The position numbers and the translations under genes are program-made. Of a stretch of 64,000 nt of DNA, positions 21,918 through 33,300 are shown piece by piece (the first letter of the stretch is position 1; every line of letters starts with the position of its first letter). The notes under the pieces were generated by a model that was not told the DNA's origin, did not search any database, and saw nothing but the letters and a program-made list of their open reading frames with translations. Source of the DNA: CAZSDU01 sp963662525 (lineage in GTDB: Bacteria > Bacteroidota > Bacteroidia > Bacteroidales > FEN-979). The DNA lies in contig OY759717.1 in NCBI GenBank assembly GCA_963662525.1, positions 682,001 to 746,000 of the forward strand, written 5' to 3'.

Positions 21918-24900
21918 AGAACCTTTTCAGCATTTCATTTTTTCGCTATTTTGCAATTTCGCCATTAATTTTTCCCCTTCTATCCATTTGGGCTCAAACA
22001 CTTCCGGATTGGGAAACCCCGGAGCTAACCGGAATCAACAATGAGCCACCCCATTCCATCTTTCTCCCTTTCGACACTGAGGCAGCAGCACTAACTAACG
22101 ATGGGTCAGCCTCACCCTATTCCATTTCACTGAATGGAAAATGGAAGTTCTGCTGGTCGGACAATCCGGATAACCGACCAGTGGATTTTTATTTTGATGC
22201 GTATGACGTTAGTGGATGGAAAGACATCCAGGTTCCGTCAACGATTGAGATGCAGGGATATGGTTATCCGATCTACGTCAATCAGCCTTATGAATTCATT
22301 CACCTGATCAGACCAAACCCTCCGCTGGTTCCACATGACTATAACCCGGTTGGAAGCTACCATACTTCATTCATGGTTCCAGAAAACTGGAAAAACAGGG
22401 AGGTCTTTTTACGGTTTGGAGCCGTGAAATCATTCATGTATGTTTATCTAAACGGTCAGAGGATAGGGATGGGAAAAGACGGGAAAACCCCGGTGGAATT
22501 TGACATCACGTCCTATTTAAGGGATGGGAAGAATATCCTTGGGGTGGAGGTTTTTCGCTGGAGTGACGGTACTTACCTCGAATGCCAGGACATGTGGAGG
22601 ATGAGCGGGATCAATCGTGACGTGATTATTTATTCCACACCAAAGGTCAGTATTCGTGATGTTTTTGCTGTCGGAGAGCTCTTCTCGAACTATAACCATG
22701 GAAGATTGAAACTTACGACCATCATCAGGAATTATGGGAAAATCTATGAGAAAGGCCTACAAATACAAGTTTCGGCATATCATAACAGAGATTTAAAAAA
22801 CATGATTTTTTCTGAGATTGCTGCGATCAAGCTAAGTTCAGCTTCAGAGGACACCCTGTACTTTGAACAGCATATTCCCTGGGTCAGAAAGTGGAGTGCT
22901 GAAACTCCTGAGCTCTATCACCTCGTGATCACCCTCAGGAATGATCAGGGAAAAATTCTTGAATCCACTGGCTGCAGAATAGGGTTTCGTACTTCGGAAA
23001 TCAAAAACGGGCTGTTCCTGGTTAACGGCAAACCCATCAAGATAAAAGGGGTGAACCGGCATGAATCAGATCCTTTTACGGGACATGTCATATCCAAAGA
23101 GAGGATGCTTCAAGACATCAAGCTGATGAAGGAGGCAAATATTAATACCGTACGAACTTGTCATTATCCCGATGATCCATATTGGTATGAACTCTGTGAT
23201 GAATATGGCCTTTATGTCATCGATGAAGCCAATATTGAATCCCATGGAATGGGTTATCATCCAGATAAGACACTAGGAAATAATCCCCGCTGGATGAAAG
23301 CCCATTTAAGCCGGACCCAAAGAATGGTTGAACGAGATAAAAACCACCCCAGCGTGATCATATGGTCATTGGGAAATGAAGCGGGGAACGGGTGCAATTT
23401 TGTGGCCACGTATGACTGGGTAAAAAAAAGGGACAATAGCCGGCCAGTATGGTATGAACGAGCTGAACAGGGCGCCAATACCGATATTTTCTGTCCGATG
23501 TACTGGGGCGTCGAAGACCTCGAGTGGTATGGATATTCAAAACAGTTACGACCCCTCATTATGTGTGAATATGCGCATGCCATGGGTAACAGCACCGGAA
23601 ATTTTCAGGACTACTGGGATATGATCGAAAGATACCCCCAGCTCCAGGGAGGCTGTATATGGGATTGGGTTGACCAGGGATTGTACGCGAAAGACGATAA
23701 AGGACGCGAATACTGGACCTATGGCGGTGATTACGGGCCCAAAGATGTTCCCAGCGATGGAAATTTCCTTTGTAATGGTCTGGTGTTTCCCGACAGAAAA
23801 GTACACCCTGCTTACTATGAAATAAAAAAAGTTTACCAGAATGTAAGATTTCAGGCTGCCGACCTGAACATGCTTTCATTTGATGTCACCAATAAATATG
23901 ATTTCTATGAGCTGAACAATACCCAGCTGGAATATGAAATCACTGCCAATGGGAAGCACTTTCTCAGCGGAAAAGCAGAACCTTTCACCTTACTGCCTGG
24001 AACAAAGATAAACCTCAGACTTCCCTTGCGAAAGATGGCAATCATGCCCAATACAGAATATTTCCTGAACGTTTTCCTGAAGACAACGAAATCATGGGGA
24101 TTACTGGATTCCGGGCATATTCTCGCCTCCGAACAGTTCAAGCTGCCTTGGACAATAATAGAGCCCATGTTTAAGAAAAAGGAATCCGGATCGCTGGAAC
24201 TCGACGACAAGAATAATATTGCCAGGATATCAGGTCGGGATTTTTCCCTGATATTCGATAAAGAATCAGGAACTTTTTCTTCCTGGGATTATAAACATAT
24301 CGCATTGCTGAAGCGGGGACCATTGCCCAACTTCCGTCGTGCTCCTACAGATAATGATATCGGAAACAGATTAGCTGCCAGATGTAAGCTATGGTTTGAT
24401 GCAAGTGACACCAGGACTGTGGCAGGTATTGAAATAATACAGCCAAGTGATAAAGATATTACAATCACGGTTAATTATCAATTCCCGGAGAAAATAGCTG
24501 CTGAAACTGTCGAATACCAAATTTCAGGCACTGGAGAAATACATGTTAAAGTAAACCTTCAGATGCTGGTTGAGAAACTGCCCGAACTGCCCCGCTTCGG
24601 GCTGAATTTTCGGATCTGTAATGATTTCAGGAAGATCAGCTGGTTAGGCAAAGGACCATGGGAAAATTACCAGGACAGGAATACGGCAGCTTTCGTTGGT
24701 TTTTATGAAAGTACTGTTGATGAACAATTCGTTCCTTATGTCCGGCCCCAGGAAAACGGATATAAAACAGAGGTCAGATGGTTGGGTCTTGAAAACGGAA
24801 AAGCAGGTATACTGATGTCTGCTGATTCCCTGTTCTGCTTCAGTGCCCTGCCGTACGACTTTGATGAAATGAAAGGATTTAAGCAATGCTGCAGACACCT

Positions 24901-25078
24901 GAATGAGTTGGAAAAGCTTGATTTTGTTGACCTGGACATCGATTACAAACAGATGGGTGTTGGTGGCGATGACAGCTGGGGTGCACGGCCATATAAGCAA
25001 TATACTTTGCCAGCCGGGAATTATAGTTATTCGTTTACCATGAAACCATATACCGTTGGTGAGTTGATGGGTTGGTGA
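21914..25078 (+). CDS. secreted GH2 beta-galactosidase
   Basis: This 1054-residue enzyme should hydrolyse terminal beta-galactosides. It has a signal peptide (about residues 1-28), a sugar-binding jelly roll and an immunoglobulin-like domain. The TIM barrel has the acid/base Glu in SLGNEAGNG and the nucleophile Glu in MCEYAHAMGNS. The C-terminal Bgal_small_N-type domain includes PLPNFRRAPTDNDIGNR. The length matches LacZ-type enzymes. The start at 21914 overlaps the cutC stop. The last seven residues (VGELMGW) and the stop codon are encoded by a copy of the 9-bp minisatellite. Confidence 0.93.
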   Translation: MKNLFSISFFRYFAISPLIFPLLSIWAQTLPDWETPELTGINNEPPHSIFLPFDTEAAALTNDGSASPYSISLNGKWKFCWSDNPDNRPVDFYFDAYDVSGWKDIQVPSTIEMQGYGYPIYVNQPYEFIHLIRPNPPLVPHDYNPVGSYHTSFMVPENWKNREVFLRFGAVKSFMYVYLNGQRIGMGKDGKTPVEFDITSYLRDGKNILGVEVFRWSDGTYLECQDMWRMSGINRDVIIYSTPKVSIRDVFAVGELFSNYNHGRLKLTTIIRNYGKIYEKGLQIQVSAYHNRDLKNMIFSEIAAIKLSSASEDTLYFEQHIPWVRKWSAETPELYHLVITLRNDQGKILESTGCRIGFRTSEIKNGLFLVNGKPIKIKGVNRHESDPFTGHVISKERMLQDIKLMKEANINTVRTCHYPDDPYWYELCDEYGLYVIDEANIESHGMGYHPDKTLGNNPRWMKAHLSRTQRMVERDKNHPSVIIWSLGNEAGNGCNFVATYDWVKKRDNSRPVWYERAEQGANTDIFCPMYWGVEDLEWYGYSKQLRPLIMCEYAHAMGNSTGNFQDYWDMIERYPQLQGGCIWDWVDQGLYAKDDKGREYWTYGGDYGPKDVPSDGNFLCNGLVFPDRKVHPAYYEIKKVYQNVRFQAADLNMLSFDVTNKYDFYELNNTQLEYEITANGKHFLSGKAEPFTLLPGTKINLRLPLRKMAIMPNTEYFLNVFLKTTKSWGLLDSGHILASEQFKLPWTIIEPMFKKKESGSLELDDKNNIARISGRDFSLIFDKESGTFSSWDYKHIALLKRGPLPNFRRAPTDNDIGNRLAARCKLWFDASDTRTVAGIEIIQPSDKDITITVNYQFPEKIAAETVEYQISGTGEIHVKVNLQMLVEKLPELPRFGLNFRICNDFRKISWLGKGPWENYQDRNTAAFVGFYESTVDEQFVPYVRPQENGYKTEVRWLGLENGKAGILMSADSLFCFSALPYDFDEMKGFKQCCRHLNELEKLDFVDLDIDYKQMGVGGDDSWGARPYKQYTLPAGNYSYSFTMKPYTVGELMGW

Positions 25079-25085
25079 GTTAGTG
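25056..25085 (+). repeat. minisatellite copy E at the beta-galactosidase stop
   Basis: About three 9-base units (GTTGGTGAG and variants) span the last codons and stop codon of the beta-galactosidase gene. They run into the end of the convergent transporter gene. Confidence 0.7.
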
Positions 25086-26360
25086 TTTGCCTTTGGGGGC
25101 AAGGTAACGGTTATAGAGCAGGAGCCCGATGATTGTCAGTATTCCGATACTGCTGAAAGTGAGCCATAACAAAGAAGGCTGATTGAGTTTTTCAACGAAA
25201 AGGACATACAACCATGCGCCAAGTACTCCTCCAACCCCGCTGCCTATCACTCCATATAAAAAGGAATAACCCTGATACAGTGCTTTTTTATCCGCCGGTG
25301 CAATCAGGCCGACATAAGCAATGAACTTCGGGTGGGCAATCATTTCTCCCAGGGTAAAGATAAACATAGATGCCATAAAAATCCATGCGTTAGGTGAGAT
25401 AGCAAGAATCCCCATCCCGATAGAACCCATTGCAATTCCAATGATCATGGTAGGTAAAGCCCTGGTTTTTCTAACCAAACCAGAAACCAACAACTGTAAT
25501 AAGATGATAGCACAGGCATTCATAGCTGTTACATGCTCCGCTTCAAATCTCCAGGTGGGTTTCGTTATAAAAAAGCCCAAGAACCTGTTTACAACCTGAT
25601 TAACCGGGGTCATATCTATCCTTTCCGTCAGGTACCAGAGAACCGAATCAAATACCTGAAAATACATGATCCAGAAGCCGGAATATATCACGATCATAAT
25701 GATAAAACGAAAATCCCTGAGCACGCTCAACATCTCCCTGATAACCTGTCCTATTGGTTTGGCATCCCGGGTCCCTGTTGGTTCCCTGTAAACAAAATAA
25801 TTCAGAAACAGCAACCCGCCGGTGCCAATGGCTGCCATAAAGAAAATATAATGATACGAGATGGATTTCAGGTATGGAACGAGGATCAATGGAAACAGAA
25901 AGGCTCCCAGGTTGATTGACCAATAGAAAATGCCAAAGCCAAGAGAGGAAGAAGTTTCATCTGTAACCCTGGAAATCGTACCAACAATCATCGGTTTAAA
26001 AAAACCAGCTCCCAGGGCAACCAGGATCAGGCTGCTGAATATAGTGATATAGCTTGTGGAAAATCCGGCAAACCAATAGCCAAGACTCATGGTGAAAAAA
26101 GCAAAAAAAAGTACTTTACGGTATCCGTAACGATCGCCAATGGCTCCTGAAAGAATGGGAAGAAAATAAAGCAAGGGAGTAATGGTACTCTTGATGACCC
26201 CTACACTTTCTTTCGAAAACCCCATTCCTCCGTCACTTTTTGAAAGTACCAGGTAGACCGAAAGCACTGACATGACACCATAATACGAACCCCTTTCAAA
26301 AAACTCCATGGAAATGGCAGTCCAGAAGTTACGGGAAAATGAAGCTATCCCTTTAACCAT
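25080..26360 (-). CDS. MFS transporter, POT/peptide-like
   Basis: This 426-residue protein has about 12 hydrophobic helices. Near the N-terminus, SMEFFERGSYYGV recalls the ExxER(F/G)xYYG motif of proton-dependent oligopeptide transporters, and GDRYGYRKVLF is the major-facilitator loop motif. Substrate is inferred as small peptides or related compounds from the POT-like motif only. It converges with the beta-galactosidase gene, the two stops being nearly adjacent. No clear TAnnTTTG box was found in the 266-base gap upstream. Confidence 0.82.
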   Translation of the reverse strand: MVKGIASFSRNFWTAISMEFFERGSYYGVMSVLSVYLVLSKSDGGMGFSKESVGVIKSTITPLLYFLPILSGAIGDRYGYRKVLFFAFFTMSLGYWFAGFSTSYITIFSSLILVALGAGFFKPMIVGTISRVTDETSSSLGFGIFYWSINLGAFLFPLILVPYLKSISYHYIFFMAAIGTGGLLFLNYFVYREPTGTRDAKPIGQVIREMLSVLRDFRFIIMIVIYSGFWIMYFQVFDSVLWYLTERIDMTPVNQVVNRFLGFFITKPTWRFEAEHVTAMNACAIILLQLLVSGLVRKTRALPTMIIGIAMGSIGMGILAISPNAWIFMASMFIFTLGEMIAHPKFIAYVGLIAPADKKALYQGYSFLYGVIGSGVGGVLGAWLYVLFVEKLNQPSLLWLTFSSIGILTIIGLLLYNRYLAPKGKH

Positions 26361-26626
26361 TATTCAAATTTGGATCGAAAATAAGGAAAAACCATTATAA
26401 TCAGCGGAAGTATTTCTAAATTTGTCAGCGAAGTAAAAAAAGGTAACAGCTTCATAGGTTAACAAGGCAATAGGCTGAATACATTCCGGGAAGCGGTGAA
26501 ACGGGATCCTGCAAACCGCGTGAGGGGGATCACGAAAGAAATATCCTTCATCGAAAACCGGGCTGATCAAATGCAACGCATAATTGATAGCCTGCTTAAT
26601 TAATAATTTCATAATCTGGAATATTT

Positions 26627-28996
26627 ATGCAACGACTATTTGGTTTATTTTTCATCCTCACCTTTTTATTTGCGGACCTCTTAATTGCCGGCAATGATGC
26701 TGAAAGAAAAAATATTTCGGTAGTCCCGAAGCCGGTAGAAATGAGGCTCAAGTCCGGTCAATTTGTCATCAATAAAGAAACCCTTCTACTCATTTCAGAA
26801 GATAATAATGACCTGAAGCAAGTGGCTGTTTTTTTCAATTATCAATTACAAACTGCTGGAGGACCGACTTTAAAAATCAGTGAATTAACCAGGGAGAACA
26901 AACATGCCCACGGTATCATACTCTCCATTCCAAAGGATCAATCAAGAATACTTGCTGAAGGTTATGAGTTAAAGATCACGCCTCAACAGGTCCAGGTTAT
27001 TGCCTCAGATGGGCCTGGATTGTTTTATGGAATTCAGACCCTGCTGCAGCTTTTACCTCCTGAAATATGCCAGATCCTGCCTAAGTTGCCCAGGGGGTCA
27101 TGGGTAGTCCCCTGCGTGGAAATTAAAGACCATCCCCGTTATCCATACCGGGGGATGCATCTGGATGTATCTCGTCATTTCTTTCCCAAGGAATTTGTCA
27201 AACGTTACATCGATTTGATAGCCATGTATAAAATGAACACCTTCCACTGGCATCTCACTGATGATAACGGATGGAGAATTGAGATAAAAAAGTACCCAAA
27301 ACTCATGCAGACGGCGGCCTGGAGAGTTGATCATGAAAACATGCCATGGAATGGCCGTCCTGCGCAACAAACCGGTGAAAAAGCCACTTATGGGGGATAT
27401 TATAGCCAGGATGAGATAAGAGAAATAGTAAAATATGCCTCCGAAAGGTATATCACGATCATTCCTGAGATTGAAATGCCGGCCCATTCTGTCGAAGTTC
27501 TGGCCGCCTATCCGCAATTTTCATGCACTGGTGGTCCATTTACTGTTCCACCAGGTAGTTACTGGCCGAATACGGATATTTTCTGTGCCGGGAACGATTC
27601 TGTTTTCACTTTCCTGGAAGATGTATTCACTGAAGTTATGGCCCTGTTCCCCTCTACATACCTTCATGTGGGAGGGGATGAAGCGGATAAAACAAGTTGG
27701 AGAAAATGTTCGAAATGCCAGGAAAGAATAAGGGTTGAAGGCTTGAAGGATGAAAATGAATTGCAGAGTTACTTTATCAAGCGGATGGAGAAATTTATCG
27801 TTTCAAAGGGACGAAAGATTATTGGCTGGGATGAAATCCTTGATGGGGGTCTCGCTCCTGAAGCCACGGTCATGTCATGGAGGGGCATTGAAGGCGGTAT
27901 TGCAGCTGCCAGGCAGGGTCATGATGCCATCATGAGCCCGGGGGGATATTGTTATTTTGACCATTACCAGGCCGACCCCCGGTTTGAGCCTAAAGCCATC
28001 GGCGGTTTAACGACCCTGAAAAAAGTTTACAGTTATGAACCTACTCCGGGAGAATTGAGCAACGAGGAAGCCAAGCATATTCTGGGTGCCCAGGGAAATC
28101 TTTGGACAGAATTTATCGCTACACCTTCTCACCTGGAATATATGGCAGTTCCCCGGATGATAGCATTGGCTGAAGTAGTATGGTCGCCAAAGTCGCTTCG
28201 TAACTGGACCGATTTCAGATCACGGATGGACAGTCAGTACAAGCGACTTGAGTACCTGTATGTGAATTATTCTCAAGGATCTTTCAAGGTGGATATCAGT
28301 ACCCTTCCTGTTCCTGAAAGTAACCGGATCAGGATTTATCTTTCCTCTGAACAGGGAGATCTGCCGATTTATTATACCCTTGACGGCAAGGAGCCGAACT
28401 TGGCCTCTCTACGGTATAAGGATCCCTTAGAAATAGACAGAAATACGGACATCCAAGCAGTCATTTTCATGGATGGTAAACTGAAGGAGCAATCCAGTTC
28501 TTTATCGGTTCTCTATCATAAAGCCATTGGCAAGCCGATTACCTATAAGCAGGAATATTCTTACCGTTATCCTGCCAATGGCTCCTCATCTCTCACCGAT
28601 GGTATCAGGGGCTCTGCTAACCGCCGCGACGGCTACTGGCAGGGATTCCTGGGGAATGATTGTGAAGTGATCATTGACCTCGGAAAAGTGGTCTCTGTGA
28701 GATCAGTCACGGCGACCTTTATGCAGGACCCTGACAGCTGGATTTTCCTGCCATCGATTGTGGAATATTCACTTTCACAGGACGGGAAAACGGAATATAT
28801 TTATAACGATAAGGCGAACCTCCTGTCGCCAAAAGACAAAGGTCCATTTATTCAACCTTTTGGAGTAAGTTTTCCGGAAGGAGTGACAGCCAGATACCTG
28901 ACCATAAAAGCAAAGAATATCGGTACCTGCCCATCATGGCATGAAGGAGCCGGAGAGAAATCCTGGCTGTTTATCGATGAAATCACTGTGTATTAG
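26627..28996 (+). CDS. GH20 beta-N-acetylhexosaminidase
   Basis: This 789-residue secreted enzyme removes terminal beta-linked GlcNAc or GalNAc. It has a signal peptide, the GH20 N-terminal domain (about 30-160) and the catalytic barrel with YPYRGMHLDVSRHF, HWHLTDDNGWRIEI and the substrate-assisted Asp-Glu pair in HVGGDEADK. A C-terminal chitobiase-like segment and a coagulation-factor 5/8-like module (near YRYPANGSSSLTDG) follow. With the GH2 enzyme it suggests use of host or plant glycans or glycoproteins. It ends three bases before the convergent frr stop. Confidence 0.93.
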   Translation: MQRLFGLFFILTFLFADLLIAGNDAERKNISVVPKPVEMRLKSGQFVINKETLLLISEDNNDLKQVAVFFNYQLQTAGGPTLKISELTRENKHAHGIILSIPKDQSRILAEGYELKITPQQVQVIASDGPGLFYGIQTLLQLLPPEICQILPKLPRGSWVVPCVEIKDHPRYPYRGMHLDVSRHFFPKEFVKRYIDLIAMYKMNTFHWHLTDDNGWRIEIKKYPKLMQTAAWRVDHENMPWNGRPAQQTGEKATYGGYYSQDEIREIVKYASERYITIIPEIEMPAHSVEVLAAYPQFSCTGGPFTVPPGSYWPNTDIFCAGNDSVFTFLEDVFTEVMALFPSTYLHVGGDEADKTSWRKCSKCQERIRVEGLKDENELQSYFIKRMEKFIVSKGRKIIGWDEILDGGLAPEATVMSWRGIEGGIAAARQGHDAIMSPGGYCYFDHYQADPRFEPKAIGGLTTLKKVYSYEPTPGELSNEEAKHILGAQGNLWTEFIATPSHLEYMAVPRMIALAEVVWSPKSLRNWTDFRSRMDSQYKRLEYLYVNYSQGSFKVDISTLPVPESNRIRIYLSSEQGDLPIYYTLDGKEPNLASLRYKDPLEIDRNTDIQAVIFMDGKLKEQSSSLSVLYHKAIGKPITYKQEYSYRYPANGSSSLTDGIRGSANRRDGYWQGFLGNDCEVIIDLGKVVSVRSVTATFMQDPDSWIFLPSIVEYSLSQDGKTEYIYNDKANLLSPKDKGPFIQPFGVSFPEGVTARYLTIKAKNIGTCPSWHEGAGEKSWLFIDEITVY

Positions 28997-28999
28997 AAT

Positions 29000-29563
29000 T
29001 TACACAGTCATGATATCTTTTTCCTTGATTTCAAGAACTTTATCTACTTTTATAATATATTCATCCGTTACTTTCTGAATATCTTCTTCCAGTTTGTCCA
29101 CTTCATCTTCAGGCACCCCGTCTTTTTTTAATTGTTTGGCTGTTTCATTAGCAAGTCTACGGATATTCCTGATACTGATCTTGGCATTTTCAGCTTCAGT
29201 TCTGGCTTTTTTTACCAGGTCACGGCGGCGTTCTTCTGTCAGTGGAGGTACCATTATCCTCAGGATCTCTCCTTCGTTTTTAGGATTAAAACCCAGGTTG
29301 GCCGCTTGAATTGCTTTATCAATAAGGCTTAGAACATTCTTGTCCCAAGGTTGAACAATAATCTGCCTGGCATCGGGTGTACTAATATTAGCGGTCTGAT
29401 CCAGGGGGGTCATCACGCCGTAATAGTCAATTTTAACGCCATCAAGCATCTGGGCGCTGGCTTTACCGGCTCTCAGTTTCTGGAATTCTTTTTCAAGGTG
29501 CTGAACTGCATTGAGCATTCCTTCCCTGGTTTCCTCTATACAAAATTCTATTTCCTCGTGCAT
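29000..29563 (-). CDS. frr: ribosome recycling factor
   Basis: This 187-residue protein has the usual RRF length and helices: LRAGKASAQMLDGVKIDYYG, then TPLDQTANISTPDARQIIVQ and PPLTEERRRDLVKKA. With EF-G it splits the terminated ribosome. It lies nine bases downstream of pyrH, a conserved pairing. Confidence 0.97.
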   Translation of the reverse strand: MHEEIEFCIEETREGMLNAVQHLEKEFQKLRAGKASAQMLDGVKIDYYGVMTPLDQTANISTPDARQIIVQPWDKNVLSLIDKAIQAANLGFNPKNEGEILRIMVPPLTEERRRDLVKKARTEAENAKISIRNIRRLANETAKQLKKDGVPEDEVDKLEEDIQKVTDEYIIKVDKVLEIKEKDIMTV

Positions 29564-29572
29564 ATTATGCGA

Positions 29573-30280
29573 TTATTTTATGATTGTACCTATTTTTTCG
29601 CCTTTCATCAACATCTTAAGATTACCTTTTTGATTCATATTAAAAACGATGATGGGCATATGATTATCGCGGCAGAGGGTAAAGGCGGTGAGATCCATTA
29701 TTTTCAAACCTTTCTCATAGGCCTCATCATAAGTTAAAAATTCAAATTTTTGCGCCCTGGGATCTTTTTCAGGATCAGCCGTATAAACCCCGTCCACCCG
29801 GGTTCCTTTAAGGATGGCATCGGCCTTTATCTCCAAGGCACGCAGAGCAGCGGCAGAATCCGTTGTAAAATAGGGATTGCCGGTTCCCCCGGCAATAATA
29901 ACGACTTCTCCCATTTCCAAGCTGGCTATGGCTCTTTGCTGGCTCATGGCTTCACATACAGGGTCAATGGCAAGTCCTGAGAGGAGTCTCGTTTTCACGC
30001 CTAAATTACGTAAAGCAGTCTGTATGGCCATACTGTTGATTACGGTAGCCAGCATTCCCATATAGTCGCCCTGAACTCTTTCCATTCCATTGCTGGTGCC
30101 CTGCAAGCCGCGGAAGATGTTTCCACCTCCGATAACAACAGCAATTTCCACTCTGGCATCCACCACTGCCTTGATCTCTGTGGCATATTCGGCTAACCGC
30201 TGAGGGTCAATTCCATATGCCTGTGAACCTTCCAGGGCCTCACCCGACAACTTTAAAAGAATCCGCTTGAACTTCATCAT
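29573..30280 (-). CDS. pyrH: UMP kinase
   Basis: This 235-residue bacterial UMP kinase (amino-acid kinase fold) phosphorylates UMP to UDP. Visible motifs are LLKLSGEALEGSQAYGID, VIGGGNIFRG and TGNPYFTTDSAAALRA, with GVYTADPEKDP. It is the first gene of the pyrH-frr unit on the minus strand. The short gap to secA upstream (36 bases) would allow co-transcription. Confidence 0.97.
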   Translation of the reverse strand: MMKFKRILLKLSGEALEGSQAYGIDPQRLAEYATEIKAVVDARVEIAVVIGGGNIFRGLQGTSNGMERVQGDYMGMLATVINSMAIQTALRNLGVKTRLLSGLAIDPVCEAMSQQRAIASLEMGEVVIIAGGTGNPYFTTDSAAALRALEIKADAILKGTRVDGVYTADPEKDPRAQKFEFLTYDEAYEKGLKIMDLTAFTLCRDNHMPIIVFNMNQKGNLKMLMKGEKIGTIIK

Positions 30281-30316
30281 ATCCTGATATAATTATTAAT
30301 TCTTAGCTACCGCTTT

Positions 30317-33300
30317 TTAATTACTTCCTGTTCCGTGGCAGTTCTTGTATTTTTTTCCACTGCCACAGGGGCATGGATCATTACGTCCGACCTTTTTCTC
30401 CACTTTAACCGGTTGTGGTTTTGATTTCTCCTGAGTGTTGGCGTTGGCCTGGGAGAGGAGATCAGATCGCTCTTCTTTGTAGCGGCCACGGTCGGTACGT
30501 TTAGGCAGTTGCGCCTCTTTCACGTTATCTGCCTGTATCGGAACATCTGCCTTGATCAGGAATGAACAAATTTCCTTGCTATTACGCTGAACCATAGTTT
30601 TAAACAACTCGAAGGATTCAAATTTATATATAAGCAAAGGATCTTTCTGCTCATAAGCCGCATTCTGGACCGATTGTTTCAGATCGTCCATCTCCCGCAG
30701 GTGTTCTTTCCAGGCATTGTCGATCATTCCGAGAGTAATTCCTTTTTCAATGGAAAGAACTACTTCTTTCCCATTATCGGCAAAAGCTCTGCGCAGATTA
30801 GCCACGACCTGCATTGACTTTAATCCATCAGTAACCGGGATTCCAATATTTTCATACCGGGTATCCTTTTCGAATACGTCCCGGATAATGGGGAATGTCC
30901 GTTGAGCGATGGATTCTCCTTTCAGTTTATATCGTTTGTATACATAGGCATATAAAACATCCACGATAGCATCAGCATTCATCGATGAAAACTCATTTTC
31001 TCCGACCGGGGAATCTGTTGCAAATTCCTTGATCAATTCCAGCTTAAATCCATCAAAATCCCTGCTGTCGTGGTGATCCAGCACAATGGTTTCACACACA
31101 TCATAAATCATATTCGAGATATCGACTGCCAGTCGTTCACCAAACAAGGCATGATGGCGCTTTTTATAAATCGCTTCACGCTGAACATTCATGACATCAT
31201 CGTATTCAAGCAATCGTTTTCGGATACCGAAGTTATTTTCTTCCACTTTTTTCTGGGCCCGTTCAATGGACTTCGTTATCATGGAATGCTGGATTACTTC
31301 TCCGTCTTCAATTCCCATCCTGTCCATGATCTTGGCAATACGTTCGGAGCCGAACATCCGCATCAGGTCATCTTCGAGCGAGACAAAGAATTGAGAACTC
31401 CCCGGGTCGCCCTGGCGTCCGGCACGACCGCGTAACTGCCGGTCAACACGACGTGATTCATGTCGTTCAGTACCAATGATAGCCAGACCACCCGAATCTT
31501 TGACACCGGGTCCGAGTTTGATATCGGTACCACGCCCAGCCATATTGGTAGCAATGGTCACCGTTCCGGCATGACCGGCTTCAGCAACAATGTCGGCTTC
31601 CCTGGCATGCAATTTAGCATTCAGTACATTGTGCGGGATATTCTTACGTTTGAGCATGCGGCTCAACAATTCGGATGTTTCCACGGAGGTCGTTCCCACC
31701 AGGACAGGACGACCACCTGTTACCAATTTCTCAATTTCGTCGATAACTGCATTGAATTTTTCGCGTTTGGTTTTGTAAACAAGGTCCTCCCTGTCGTCGC
31801 GAACCACCTTCCTGTTGGTGGGAATAACAACCACGTCAAGTTTATAAATATCCCAGAATTCTCCGGCTTCTGTTTCTGCAGTTCCAGTCATACCAGCCAG
31901 TTTTTTGTACATCCGGAAATAGTTCTGGAGGGTGATGGTCGCATAGGTCTGAGTTGCAGCTTCAATTTTCACACTTTCCTTGGCTTCAATGGCCTGATGT
32001 AATCCATCGGAATACCTTCTGCCTTCGAGAATACGGCCGGTCTGTTCATCCACAATCTTGACTTTATTGTCCATGACAACATACTCCACATCCTTTTCAA
32101 ATAAAGCATAGGCTTTGATCAATTGGTTGACGGTATGGACACGCTCCGACTTGATGGAATAATCCCTCATCAAATTCTCTTTCTTTTCGAGTTTCTGGGC
32201 TTCTGATAATTGCTGACGTTCCAGGTCAGCAATGACTGATCCGATATCGGGAAGAATATAGAAAGTAGGATCTTCATAAGATTCTGTGAGGAGGTCTATT
32301 CCTTTATCTCTGAGTTCGATGGTATTGCTTTTTTCATCAATGACAAAGTATAATTCATCATCAATAAAAGGCATATTTTTGGCCTGCTCCGCGAGATAAA
32401 AGTTCTCGGTTTTTTGCATCAGGGCCCGCATTCCAGGTTCGGAAAGAAATTTAATCAGGGCTTTGTTTTTTGGTAATCCATGGTGAGCCCTGAGAAGTTG
32501 TTCTCCCGCACGTTTCATATTTTCCGAATTATTGGCATCTTCCGCCAGGGACTTGGCTTCCGCCAGGACTTTGGTTACTAGGTTACGCTGAGCATTATAC
32601 AGTTTGATCACATTGGGTTTCAAATCGTCGAAAAGCTGGTTTTCACCTTTCGGGGTTGGTCCTGAAATGATAAGCGGTGTTCTTGCATCATCGATCAGAA
32701 CGGAGTCGACTTCATCGACAATGGCGTAATTATGAGGTCTTTGTACCAGTTCTTCCGGGTTGCCGGTCATATTATCCCGAAGATAGTCAAAACCAAATTC
32801 GTTATTGGTACCATAGGTAATATCGGCCAGATAGGCTGATCGTCTGGCTTCTGAATTTGGCTCATGACGATCGATACAATCGACTTTAAGTCCATGGAAT
32901 TCAAACAGGGTACCCATCCATTCAGAGTCACGTTTAGCCAGGTAATCATTGACTGTAACAAGGTGTACACCCTTTCCCGGTAATGCATTTAAATATACCG
33001 GTAAGGTTGCCACCAGGGTTTTTCCCTCTCCTGTAGCCATCTCGGCGATTTTCCCTTCATGAAGCACTACTCCTCCGATCAACTGGCAGTCGTAATGAAC
33101 CATATCCCATTTTATCCGGTTTCCCCCGGCCATCCAGGAGTTGCTGTAGCGGGCTTGATCTCCCGCGATCTCAACGCTGCTCTTTTTTGCTGCCAGGTCG
33201 CGATCCATCTGGGTAGCAGTTACCTCAACAAATTCATTTTCAAAAAATCGTCGGGCCGTATCTTTCATCACGGCAAATGCTTCCGGAAGGATCTCATGCA

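Noticed and set aside
26364..26612. 82-codon minus-strand frame in the gap upstream of the POT-like gene
   Set aside because: No promoter or recognisable motif; it has no supported product. The gap of 266 bases otherwise shows nothing I can name.
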